Positions 50,693 to 58,215 of a DNA stretch of 64,000 nucleotides are shown one piece after another (within the stretch, counting starts at the first letter, position 1; every line of letters begins with the position of its first letter). Made by a program: the position numbers and the translations under genes. The notes beneath the pieces are model-generated. The model was given only the letters and a program-made list of their open reading frames with translations, was not told the origin of the DNA and did not search any database. Source of the stretch: an uncultured Bacteroides sp. (GTDB lineage: Bacteria; Bacteroidota; Bacteroidia; Bacteroidales; Bacteroidaceae); NCBI GenBank assembly GCA_949294185.1, contig CASFGA010000010.1:62001-126000 (forward strand), given 5' to 3'.

Positions 50693-52049
50693 AGCGCTTC
50701 ATCTTATTATAAAGAGTCTGACGGGTGATGCCCAGTTGGGCTGCCGCCTGCGAAAGGTTTCCGCTGCACTGGTCAATGGCTTTTTTCACCAAGCTGCATT
50801 CCATTTCATCCAAAGTCTGTATCGGCACATCCGCCTGCTGCTGCAACTTTTCCGGGCCTGCCGGCTGCGGCGTATGGGAAAACTCCAGACAATCGGCCTG
50901 CAATTCATCCCCGTCGGCCAGTATCACCGCCTTTTCGACAGTATGTTGCAGTTCGCGGATATTGCCATACCAGGGATAATCCAAGAGCCGGCGTGCCGCT
51001 TCGGGCGAGAAACCTTGCAGCCGGCGGCCGTATTGCAGACTGTATTGTCCCAGAAAACGCTTTGCCAACGGCAGAATGTCTTCCTTCCGCTCGCGCAGGG
51101 GCGGAATATGCAGATGGATGGTATTGATTCGGTAAAGCAAATCCTCGCGGAACTCCCCTTTCCGCACCATTTCCTCCAGGTCGCGGTTGGTGGCGCAAAC
51201 CAGACGGATGTTCGTTGGCTGCGGAATATTGCTCCCCACCTTGACGAAACTCCGCTTCTGTATGGCCGTCAGCAGCTTCGCCTGAAGATGGTAAGGCAGG
51301 TTGGCTATTTCATCTAAAAAGAGCGTACCGCCGTCGGCCGCTTCGAAACGCCCCACACGGTCGGCATGCGCATCAGTAAACGAGCCTTTCACGTGTCCGA
51401 ACAGCTCACTCTCAAACAAAGATTCCGTTATGGCACCCATATCCACCGATACGAGCGGGCCATCGTGCCGGCCCGACAGGCGATGAATCTCCCGGGCCAG
51501 CATATCCTTTCCCGTTCCGTTCTCTCCCGTTATCAGGATATTGGCATCCGTGGCGCTCACCTTCTCCACCAAAAGTCTCAGCGGAGCTGTCGCCGGAGAA
51601 TTTCCCCAATACATTCCGGCCTCCGGCTCCGGAGAAGCAGCCGCCTTCTTCTTTCCTTTCACCGTGGTCTTGGCATACGCCTCCTGGAGAGTCTGCACCA
51701 GCCTGGCGTTATCCCAAGGCTTCACCACAAAATCGGAAGCTCCTTCCTTGATGCCCGTCACGGCCAGACTGATGTCGGCATAGGCCGTAAAGAGAACGAC
51801 CTGCGTCTGCGGCCTCAGCCTCCTTATCTCACGCAGCCAATACAGCCCTTCATTCCCGCTGTTTATGCCCGAAGAAAAGTTCATGTCAAGCAAGACCACA
51901 TCAGCCGCCTGCTCTCTCAAGACTGAAGGGATGGTTACCGGCGAACTTAATGTCACCACCTGAGCGAAATGTTCTCCCAACAAATATTTGAGGGAAGTCA
52001 GTATATTCACATTGTCATCCACCACGAGTAAAGTTCCTTGCTTAGCCAT
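50682..52049 (-). CDS. NtrC-family sigma-54-dependent response regulator
   Basis: 455 residues. Receiver domain (1-125; phospho-acceptor Asp55 in VVLLDMNF), AAA+ domain with Walker [18 protein letters not shown], Walker [13 protein letters not shown] and [17 protein letters not shown], and a C-terminal Fis-type helix-turn-helix ([23 protein letters not shown]). The sigma-54-contact loop, normally GAFTGA, reads GSFTDA, a form I believe is common in Bacteroidetes. It would activate a sigma-54 promoter; a very good candidate site lies upstream of the divergent TolC gene. Start at 52049 is supported by a -7 box at 52080-52087. Confidence 0.95.
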   Translation of the reverse strand: MAKQGTLLVVDDNVNILTSLKYLLGEHFAQVVTLSSPVTIPSVLREQAADVVLLDMNFSSGINSGNEGLYWLREIRRLRPQTQVVLFTAYADISLAVTGIKEGASDFVVKPWDNARLVQTLQEAYAKTTVKGKKKAAASPEPEAGMYWGNSPATAPLRLLVEKVSATDANILITGENGTGKDMLAREIHRLSGRHDGPLVSVDMGAITESLFESELFGHVKGSFTDAHADRVGRFEAADGGTLFLDEIANLPYHLQAKLLTAIQKRSFVKVGSNIPQPTNIRLVCATNRDLEEMVRKGEFREDLLYRINTIHLHIPPLRERKEDILPLAKRFLGQYSLQYGRRLQGFSPEAARRLLDYPWYGNIRELQHTVEKAVILADGDELQADCLEFSHTPQPAGPEKLQQQADVPIQTLDEMECSLVKKAIDQCSGNLSQAAAQLGITRQTLYNKMKRYGL

Positions 52050-52079
52050 GCTTCATATCATTTAATCCAACAACACCTG

Positions 52080-52087
52080 CAAAGGTA
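52080..52087 (-). promoter_or_regulatory. Putative -7 box of the response regulator-kinase operon
   Basis: TACCTTTG on the minus strand matches TAnnTTTG, 30 bases upstream of the response regulator ATG. Confidence 0.45.
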
Positions 52088-52116
52088 GCCAAAAAAAGAA
52101 AAGAACCGGGGAAGAC

Positions 52117-52161
52117 GGGTGACAAATATTTAGACACCTGCTGTCTAATTTTTTGACACCC
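52117..52161. promoter_or_regulatory. 45-bp inverted repeat, likely NtrC-type enhancer
   Basis: Two 20-base arms match at 17 of 20 positions around the centre CCTGC. The inner part TTAGACA/TGTCTAA is perfect and the outer part is GGGTGwCAAA. The centre is 75 bases upstream of the -24 GG of the sigma-54-like promoter, the usual distance for an activator site. It also lies about 90 bases upstream of the response regulator start, allowing autoregulation. Confidence 0.6.
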
Positions 52162-52212
52162 GCGTTTCATACGGGCATACAGGGATTATTGACTTTCAAT
52201 AATTTAGTTTTA

Positions 52213-52228
52213 TGGCATGATATTTGAT
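52213..52228 (+). promoter_or_regulatory. Sigma-54-like -24/-12 promoter of the efflux operon
   Basis: TGGCATGATATTTGAT agrees with the RpoN consensus TGGCACGrNNNTTGCW at all but two positions. The GG (52214-52215) and the GA in place of GC (52226-52227) are exactly 12 bases apart. Transcription would begin near 52239, just before the TolC gene start. The divergent NtrC-family regulator is the obvious activator. Confidence 0.65.
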
Positions 52229-52256
52229 TAGGATACTGTGAAAAATGAAAGAAGAC

Positions 52257-53627
52257 ATGAGCAAACACAAGGGAATAGCAATCACACTCTGCCTGTTGGC
52301 CTGCTGTTACGGCAGCCGTCCGGCGGCGCAGGAAATCTGGGATGTGGACCGCTGCATGGAATACGCCGTAAAACACAACCGGACGGTAAGGCAACGCCAG
52401 CTTGAAGCCGACAATTACCGGCTCGACCGCATGAAAGCCATCGGCAACTTCCTGCCGGGAATCAGCGCAAGCACGGGCATACAGTACAGCTTCGGGCGTT
52501 CGGTCGATCCGGAGACCAATACCTATAATAATGTGTCCACATTCAACAACAGTTATAGTGCCCAGGCCACGGTGACTCTCTTCAACGGGGGCAGCCTGAT
52601 CAACGAGGTGCGCCGCTCACAAGCCGCCTTGCTGCTGGGAAAAGCTGCCATCCAAGAAGCGCAAGACAATACCGCCCTCGAAACTTTCCAAGCCTATATC
52701 GACGCCTTGTACTATTACGGCACGACCAGACTGGCTCAAAAAAAACTTGCTGAAAGCGATTCGCTGCTTTACAAGACGCAAAGGCAGGAGCAACTGGGGT
52801 TGAAGGGACAGGCGGATGTCGCCCAAATGGAAGCGCAACAGGCCACCGATGCCTATAATCTGACACACCAGCGCAATCTGTATGAGACAGCCCTGCTTAC
52901 GCTGAAGCAGAAAATGAATTATCCGGCGGCCGACACCCTGCTGCTCGATACGGAAATCTTACGGACAAGCGCACTCCAGTCGGCCGTACTCAGTATCGAC
53001 CGCGCGGAAGATGTATGGCAAACCGCACTGAATACGAATCCCACGCTCCGCCAGTCGGAGATGAACAAGAAGATAGCCCGTCTGCAACGGAAAATATCGT
53101 GGGCAAACGTGCTCCCTTCCATTTCTCTTTCCGGCGGAATATCCAGTTCTTATTTCAAAGAACTGCACAATCACAGCTATCCCGACTTTCGCAACCAGTT
53201 CGACAACAACTTGGGAGAATATTTCAGCATAAGCATGAGCATCCCTATCTTTAACCGGCTGAACGGTATGGCAGGAATCCGCCAGGCGCGGAACAACTAC
53301 CGCATCGCCTGCGAACAGCATGAAGCGCAGAAAGAAGAACTGCAAAAGCTGGTGCTGCAGGCGGTGCAAGACCGCGAAGGCTACCTGCGCGAAAGCATCC
53401 AGATGGAGAAGAAAGCAGCTTCAGACTCACTCGCCTATCACGTGACCCGGCGAAAATATGAAGAAGGCCTGATGACTTCGCTCGATGTGCAAAGCAACGC
53501 GGCGACATGGCTTGAGAGCGAAACGCTGCTGCTGCAAAGCAAACTGACCTACATCATGAAGTGCCGGTTGGTGGACTACTACAAAGGCGAGGAAATCATC
53601 CGTCCGATAAATAGAACGAACAATTGA
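52257..53627 (+). CDS. TolC family outer-membrane efflux protein
   Basis: 456 residues from the ATG at 52257; an in-frame ATG at 52245 would add MKED, which is unfavourable before a signal peptide and very close to the predicted transcription start. Signal peptide, then two OEP repeats with the typical long helices (MKAIGNFLPGISASTGIQYSFG ... ARNNYRIACEQHEAQKEELQKLVLQAV) and the strand regions QATVTLFNGGSLINEV and ISMSIPIFNRLNGM. It forms the outer-membrane channel for the adjacent HlyD/permease complex. Confidence 0.93.
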   Translation: MSKHKGIAITLCLLACCYGSRPAAQEIWDVDRCMEYAVKHNRTVRQRQLEADNYRLDRMKAIGNFLPGISASTGIQYSFGRSVDPETNTYNNVSTFNNSYSAQATVTLFNGGSLINEVRRSQAALLLGKAAIQEAQDNTALETFQAYIDALYYYGTTRLAQKKLAESDSLLYKTQRQEQLGLKGQADVAQMEAQQATDAYNLTHQRNLYETALLTLKQKMNYPAADTLLLDTEILRTSALQSAVLSIDRAEDVWQTALNTNPTLRQSEMNKKIARLQRKISWANVLPSISLSGGISSSYFKELHNHSYPDFRNQFDNNLGEYFSISMSIPIFNRLNGMAGIRQARNNYRIACEQHEAQKEELQKLVLQAVQDREGYLRESIQMEKKAASDSLAYHVTRRKYEEGLMTSLDVQSNAATWLESETLLLQSKLTYIMKCRLVDYYKGEEIIRPINRTNN

Positions 53628-53650
53628 CAACAGAACAAACAACCAAGAAA

Positions 53651-54901
53651 ATGGACATACAGATAGAAAAGAAAAAAGGAATCCAGAAGCGGCATCTGCC
53701 TTACATCATAGGCGGAGCGGCCCTGCTTCTGCTGGTAATCTGGATTGCATTCGGCAATCATGCCTCCACGCTGAGGGTGGACGGGCGTTCGCTCAACATA
53801 GCTGAGGTTACTTACGGGGAATTCAACGACTATATCCGTATAAACGGGCAGGTGCAGCCTATCTCCATCGTGCAGATAAGTCCCGAAGAGGGCGGCATCG
53901 TGCAGGAAAAGGTGATTGAAGAGGGAGCGCAGGTGAAAAAGGGGGACATTATCCTCCGGCTGAGCAATTCAGACCTCGACCTGCAGATACTCAACGCCGA
54001 GTCGGAACTGGCAGAAAAGCAGAATCTGCTGCGGAATACGCAGGTTACCATGCAGCAAGACAAGCTGACTAACGAGACCGAGAAAGTTCAGCTCGACATA
54101 GACACGCGGCGCAAGCAGCGAACCTACCGACAGTATAAGCGTCTGTACGACGAACGCTTGATCAGCCGAGAGGAATACCTTCAGGCAAAGGAGGATTATG
54201 AGGTGTCGCAGAAGAAACACAGCCTGATAACCGAGCGGCTGGTACAGGATTCCATATTCCGCACCATACAGATGGACCAGATGGAAGAGAACCTGCGGAA
54301 CATGCGCCAGAATGTGCTGCTCATCCGCGAACGCAAAAACAAGCTGGAGGTACGGGCTCCGATTGACGGGGAACTGGGGCTGCTCGACGCGGAACTGGGA
54401 CAAAACATCACAGCCGGGCAGAAAGTGGGGCAAATCAACGACCTTTCCGACTTCAAGATCGAGGCAATGATAGACGAACACTATATCGACCGGGTAACGA
54501 ACGGCCTGCCGGCCTCTTTCGAGAGGCAGGGGACGCAGTTCAGCCTGAGGGTGCGCAAGATTTACCCCGAAGTGCGCGAAGGGCGTTTCCGAACCGACCT
54601 GGTATTCCGCAGCACTCGTCCGGAAAACATCCGGAGCGGACAGACTTATTACATCGACCTTCAGCTGGGCGAGCCTACGCAAAGCGTGCTCATCCCCAAG
54701 GGAACCTTCTTCCAAACCACAGGCGGAAACTGGATATTCGTGGTGGACAAGGAGGGCGGGAAGGCATACCGCCGACAGATACGCATAGGCCGACAGAATC
54801 CGCAATATTATGAGGTGACCGAAGGACTGGAGCCGGGCGAACGGGTCATCGTGTCCGGCTACGAAAGCTACAAGGACAACGAGATTCTGATACTGAAATG
54901 A
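53651..54901 (+). CDS. HlyD family periplasmic adaptor protein
   Basis: 416 residues from the ATG at 53651; the upstream frame would need a TTG start. One N-terminal membrane helix (about 22-37), a biotinyl-lipoyl half motif (EEGGIVQEKVIEEGAQVKKGDIIL), a long alpha-helical hairpin (about 105-225), the second lipoyl half with RAPIDGELG, and a beta-barrel domain (LIPKGTFFQTTGGNWIFVV). It links an inner-membrane transporter to TolC. 23 bases after the TolC gene, same operon. Confidence 0.93.
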   Translation: MDIQIEKKKGIQKRHLPYIIGGAALLLLVIWIAFGNHASTLRVDGRSLNIAEVTYGEFNDYIRINGQVQPISIVQISPEEGGIVQEKVIEEGAQVKKGDIILRLSNSDLDLQILNAESELAEKQNLLRNTQVTMQQDKLTNETEKVQLDIDTRRKQRTYRQYKRLYDERLISREEYLQAKEDYEVSQKKHSLITERLVQDSIFRTIQMDQMEENLRNMRQNVLLIRERKNKLEVRAPIDGELGLLDAELGQNITAGQKVGQINDLSDFKIEAMIDEHYIDRVTNGLPASFERQGTQFSLRVRKIYPEVREGRFRTDLVFRSTRPENIRSGQTYYIDLQLGEPTQSVLIPKGTFFQTTGGNWIFVVDKEGGKAYRRQIRIGRQNPQYYEVTEGLEPGERVIVSGYESYKDNEILILK

Positions 54902-54968
54902 CGGGATTACGCTACTGAGAAGAAAATGTTTTTCACACTTATAAGAAACTGATTAAAACAAGCAAAAC

Positions 54969-55577
54969 ATGAGAACAATCTTTTTAACCCTTATCGGGAT
55001 ACTGGCAATGGGAAACCTTGCCTCGTGCATGGCCGGAAACGACCGGGAAACCACAGAAGAACGCCGGGTGGAAAACTATTCCGCCATCGAGATGGACGGA
55101 GTGGCACAGGTATATTTCACACAGGCGGAAACTTATTCGCTGCGCATCACCGGCAGCGAAAGGCTCGTAAAGGCCACCCGAACCGAAGTCAGAAACCATA
55201 CGCTCTGCATCGACCAGGAGAAGGTAAAGTCAAACAGAGGGAAAATAAGCATCTTCATATCGGCTCCCCGACTGGACAAAGTGGCATTCGACGGCGTAGG
55301 TGCTTTTCTCTGCGAAGAACGGCTGGATGCAGACGATATCCGGTTCGAGATAGACGGCGTGGGCAAGGTGTCGGTCGCCGACCTTCACTGCCGCTCGCTG
55401 TTGGTCGAGATGGACGGAGTGGGAAGCGCGAACATACACGCAGACTGTCGTGACCTGACGGCCAGCCTCGACGGCGTGGGGAAAATGACGCTGAGCGGAA
55501 AGGCCGGCCGCGCTGAAATACATAAAGACGGGGTGGGCGTATGCGACACCCGCAATCTGAAAACAGGACAAGACTAA
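54969..55577 (+). CDS. GIN-domain (DUF2807) lipoprotein
   Basis: 202 residues. Lipobox LASC (Cys20) after MRTIFLTLIGILAMGN. The rest is a right-handed beta-helix-like GIN domain (DUF2807, PF10988) with repeated DGVG turns: MDGVAQVYF, FDGVGAFLC, IDGVGKVSV, MDGVGSANI, LDGVGKMTL and KDGVGVCD. Bacteroidetes GIN-domain proteins are envelope proteins of unknown function. Sitting inside an efflux operon between the adaptor and permease genes, it takes the place where an ATPase gene might be expected. Confidence 0.88.
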   Translation: MRTIFLTLIGILAMGNLASCMAGNDRETTEERRVENYSAIEMDGVAQVYFTQAETYSLRITGSERLVKATRTEVRNHTLCIDQEKVKSNRGKISIFISAPRLDKVAFDGVGAFLCEERLDADDIRFEIDGVGKVSVADLHCRSLLVEMDGVGSANIHADCRDLTASLDGVGKMTLSGKAGRAEIHKDGVGVCDTRNLKTGQD

Positions 55578-55587
55578 AACGCAGCTG

Positions 55588-57939
55588 ATGAAAACACTGA
55601 TTCGCAACTTCTCGCACACGTTCCGCCGCTTCATGACGGCGAGTGTGCTGAACATCGCAGGACTGAGCATTGCTTTCGCCTCGTTCTTCATCATCATGAC
55701 GCAGGTGGACTACGATCTCAACTTCAACAAGGGATACAAAGATTATGAGCGGATATACCGGGCGGAATTTGATTCCAACGGAAACTCCGAGTATAACACC
55801 GCCATCCCCCGCCCGCTCGGCGAGCTGGCCGAAACGAGCTCGCCACATATCACCGCGGTTTCCATCCAGGAATGGCCCGGCAATGAAGACTATGAGGTGG
55901 ACGGAAACCTGTTCAGCGAACCTACGCTGGCCGGATTCGGAAACTTTATGGAGGTATTCCAGCCCGAAATGGTATGCGGCTCTGCCGACGCGCTCAACAT
56001 CCAGGGGCAGGCCCTGATACCGCAGTCGATGGCCCTGCGCTTCTTCGGCACGACGGATGCCGTAGGCAAGACCATCTTCCGCGGCAAGCGGTCGAACAAC
56101 AAGCCGCTGACCATCGGCGGAGTTTACAAGGACTTCCCCGAAAACACCCAGATGGGAAACCCGCTCTGCCTGCCGCTTCCCGCCGACGAGAACAAGGATA
56201 TATGGAACAACTGGAACTACGGATGCTACGTGCGCCTGAGCGGTACGGACAAGGTGACGGAGATAGAAGAAGCACTCAACCGCGAAGTGGCTAAAGTTAA
56301 CTACTACTCCGCCGTGAAGGAAAGGGGACACAAGTTTTTCCACCTCACCCCGATTGCCGACGTGCACTTCTCCGCCTTGGGCGACAAGAGTGCAAGCAGC
56401 CGCGCCACCGTGTATCTGCTGATTTGCGTGTCGTTCCTCATCGTCGTGGTAGCCACGATAAACTTCATGAACTTCTCGCTTGCCGAGACTCCCATGCGCG
56501 TGCGCAGCATCAATACCCAGAAGGTATTGGGGGCCACTACCGGCTCGCTGCGGCTCAGCCTGGTTGTCGAGGCCGTTTTGATGAGCGTCATCGCATGGAT
56601 GCTCTCGGTCGTCCTGCTCGCCGTGCTGAGGGACTCGGGCGTGCAGGACTTGGTGACCGCCGACCTCGACCTTGCCGAGCATCCGATACTGCTTGCCGCA
56701 ACCTTCGGCATCAGCATTGCGATGGGAGTGGCCGCCGGGGCGTACCCCTCGTGGTATGTCACCTCCTTTCCTCCCGCCCTCGCGCTGAAGGGATCGTTCG
56801 GACTTTCTCCCAAAGGACGGCGGCTGCGCACCGCCCTGGTCTGCATCCAGTTTTTCGTGGCCTTCACACTGGTCATCGCCATAGGCATCATGTATGCGCA
56901 GAGCCACTACATCCGAACGGCCGACTATGGTTATGACAAAGATGCTGTGGTAATCGGCGACATGACTCCGGAGACCATCGCACATGCCGATGCGGTAACA
57001 GAAGAGCTGAGACATACGCCGGGCGTGGAGGACGCGGTCGTATCGATGTATGCCATCAGCTCTTACGACCATTACATCTCATGGGGCATGGGGGAGGAAG
57101 GAGAATATGTACAGTTTCAGGTGATGATCGTGGATTACCGTTATCTGGATGTGATGGGCATACAGGTTACCGACGGGCGGAACTTCAGGGCCACCGACGG
57201 CAACGTGATGATAGCCAACGAGGCAGCCCGCACCGCCTACCCGTGGCTGAAGCTTGGAGAGCCTCCCACAAAAGACGGGGTGCCCTATCCCATCGTGGGA
57301 TTCTGCGAGAACGTAAGGTTCACATCCTTCCGCAATGATGACCATACCATCCCCCTGCTATTCGTCACCTACGGAGCTCCGTATACCGAATGGGGGACGA
57401 AACACTTCATCAATGTCCGCATCAAGGCAGGAACAGACCGGATAGCTGCCGTAGGCGAACTGCAGCGGGTGATGGAGAAGTTCACGCCGGGACACGACTT
57501 CAACTTCCGCTTCATCGACCAGATAATCGACGAGAACTACCGCAACGAGATGCGCTTCACCCGGCAGATACTGCTGTTCTCCCTGCTCGCCATCCTCATC
57601 AGCATGATAGGAGTGTTCGGCCTGACCATGTTCGAAAGCGAATACCGCCGCAAGGAGATAGGCATCCGCAAGATATTCGGCAGCACCACAGGCGAGATAC
57701 TGAGCATGTTCAGCCGCCGTTACTTCTACATCCTGACGGGATGCTTTGCCGTGGCTGCCCCCTTCGGTTGGTGGATGGGACTGCACTGGCTTGAGGGATT
57801 CGCCGAAAAGACTCCCATCCGGCCGTGGGTGTTCCTTGCCTCGTTCCTGCTTGTAACGGTCATCACAATGATTACCGTCACCGTGCAGAGCTGGCGGAAT
57901 GCCAACGAGAATCCTGCCAACAGCATCAAGACGGAATAG
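55588..57939 (+). CDS. MacB/FtsX-type ABC transporter permease 1
   Basis: 783 residues. An N-terminal membrane helix (LNIAGLSIAFASFFIIMTQ) with a MacB-type periplasmic domain, then a first FtsX set of three helices (TVYLLICVSFLIVVVATINFMNFSLAET ... VLAVLRD), a second periplasmic domain, and a C-terminal FtsX set (ILLFSLLAILISMIGVFGLTMFESEYRRKEIGIRKIFGST). There is no nucleotide-binding domain. Such double-FtsX permeases work with a MacB-like ATPase; none is encoded in this window. Eleven bases after the GIN gene. Confidence 0.94.
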   Translation: MKTLIRNFSHTFRRFMTASVLNIAGLSIAFASFFIIMTQVDYDLNFNKGYKDYERIYRAEFDSNGNSEYNTAIPRPLGELAETSSPHITAVSIQEWPGNEDYEVDGNLFSEPTLAGFGNFMEVFQPEMVCGSADALNIQGQALIPQSMALRFFGTTDAVGKTIFRGKRSNNKPLTIGGVYKDFPENTQMGNPLCLPLPADENKDIWNNWNYGCYVRLSGTDKVTEIEEALNREVAKVNYYSAVKERGHKFFHLTPIADVHFSALGDKSASSRATVYLLICVSFLIVVVATINFMNFSLAETPMRVRSINTQKVLGATTGSLRLSLVVEAVLMSVIAWMLSVVLLAVLRDSGVQDLVTADLDLAEHPILLAATFGISIAMGVAAGAYPSWYVTSFPPALALKGSFGLSPKGRRLRTALVCIQFFVAFTLVIAIGIMYAQSHYIRTADYGYDKDAVVIGDMTPETIAHADAVTEELRHTPGVEDAVVSMYAISSYDHYISWGMGEEGEYVQFQVMIVDYRYLDVMGIQVTDGRNFRATDGNVMIANEAARTAYPWLKLGEPPTKDGVPYPIVGFCENVRFTSFRNDDHTIPLLFVTYGAPYTEWGTKHFINVRIKAGTDRIAAVGELQRVMEKFTPGHDFNFRFIDQIIDENYRNEMRFTRQILLFSLLAILISMIGVFGLTMFESEYRRKEIGIRKIFGSTTGEILSMFSRRYFYILTGCFAVAAPFGWWMGLHWLEGFAEKTPIRPWVFLASFLLVTVITMITVTVQSWRNANENPANSIKTE

Positions 57940-57961
57940 GGAATCCGCCCGACCCGCTTTT

Positions 57962-58159
57962 TTGAGTCGGGCAACCCGTTGTGACGAGTTGGGCAACTCG
58001 CTGTGACGAGTTGGGCAACTCGCCGTGACGAGTCGGGCAACTCGCCGTGACGAGTCGGGCAACTCGCCGTGACGAGTCGGGCAACTCGCCGTAACGAGTC
58101 GGGCGACCCGCCGTGACGAGTCGGGCAGACCGCCGCAAATGAGTCGGGCAGACCGCCGC
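57962..58159. repeat. 22-bp tandem repeat array, about nine units
   Basis: Units of 22 bases follow without spacers; the core is CGAGTCGGGCAACTCG flanked by CGCCGTGA. The first unit is divergent and the last has an extra base; units 58027-58092 are identical (three copies). Each unit holds a small hairpin (CGAGT/ACTCG). A preceding GCCCGAC (57947-57953) pairs with GTCGGGC of the first unit. The array sits inside the operon between two permease genes. Confidence 0.9.
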
Positions 58160-58215
58160 AGGACACCTGCACGGCCCCGCAATGTCAAAAAACTAAAAAA
58201 ACAATAACGAAAGCC

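Noticed and set aside
52080-52100. A sigma-54 site for the response regulator operon on the minus strand (TGGCTACCTTTGCA)
   Set aside because: The GG and GC elements are only 10 bases apart instead of 12; the same stretch is better explained as a TACCTTTG -7 box.
55255-57072. 605-codon open frame on the minus strand
   Set aside because: It lies antisense to the clear MacB-type permease and GIN genes, its product is low-complexity (Arg/Gly/His-rich) and matches no family; it is a by-product of the GC-rich third positions of the real genes.
57962-58159. CRISPR array
   Set aside because: The 22-bp units follow each other directly with no unique spacers and no cas genes are nearby.
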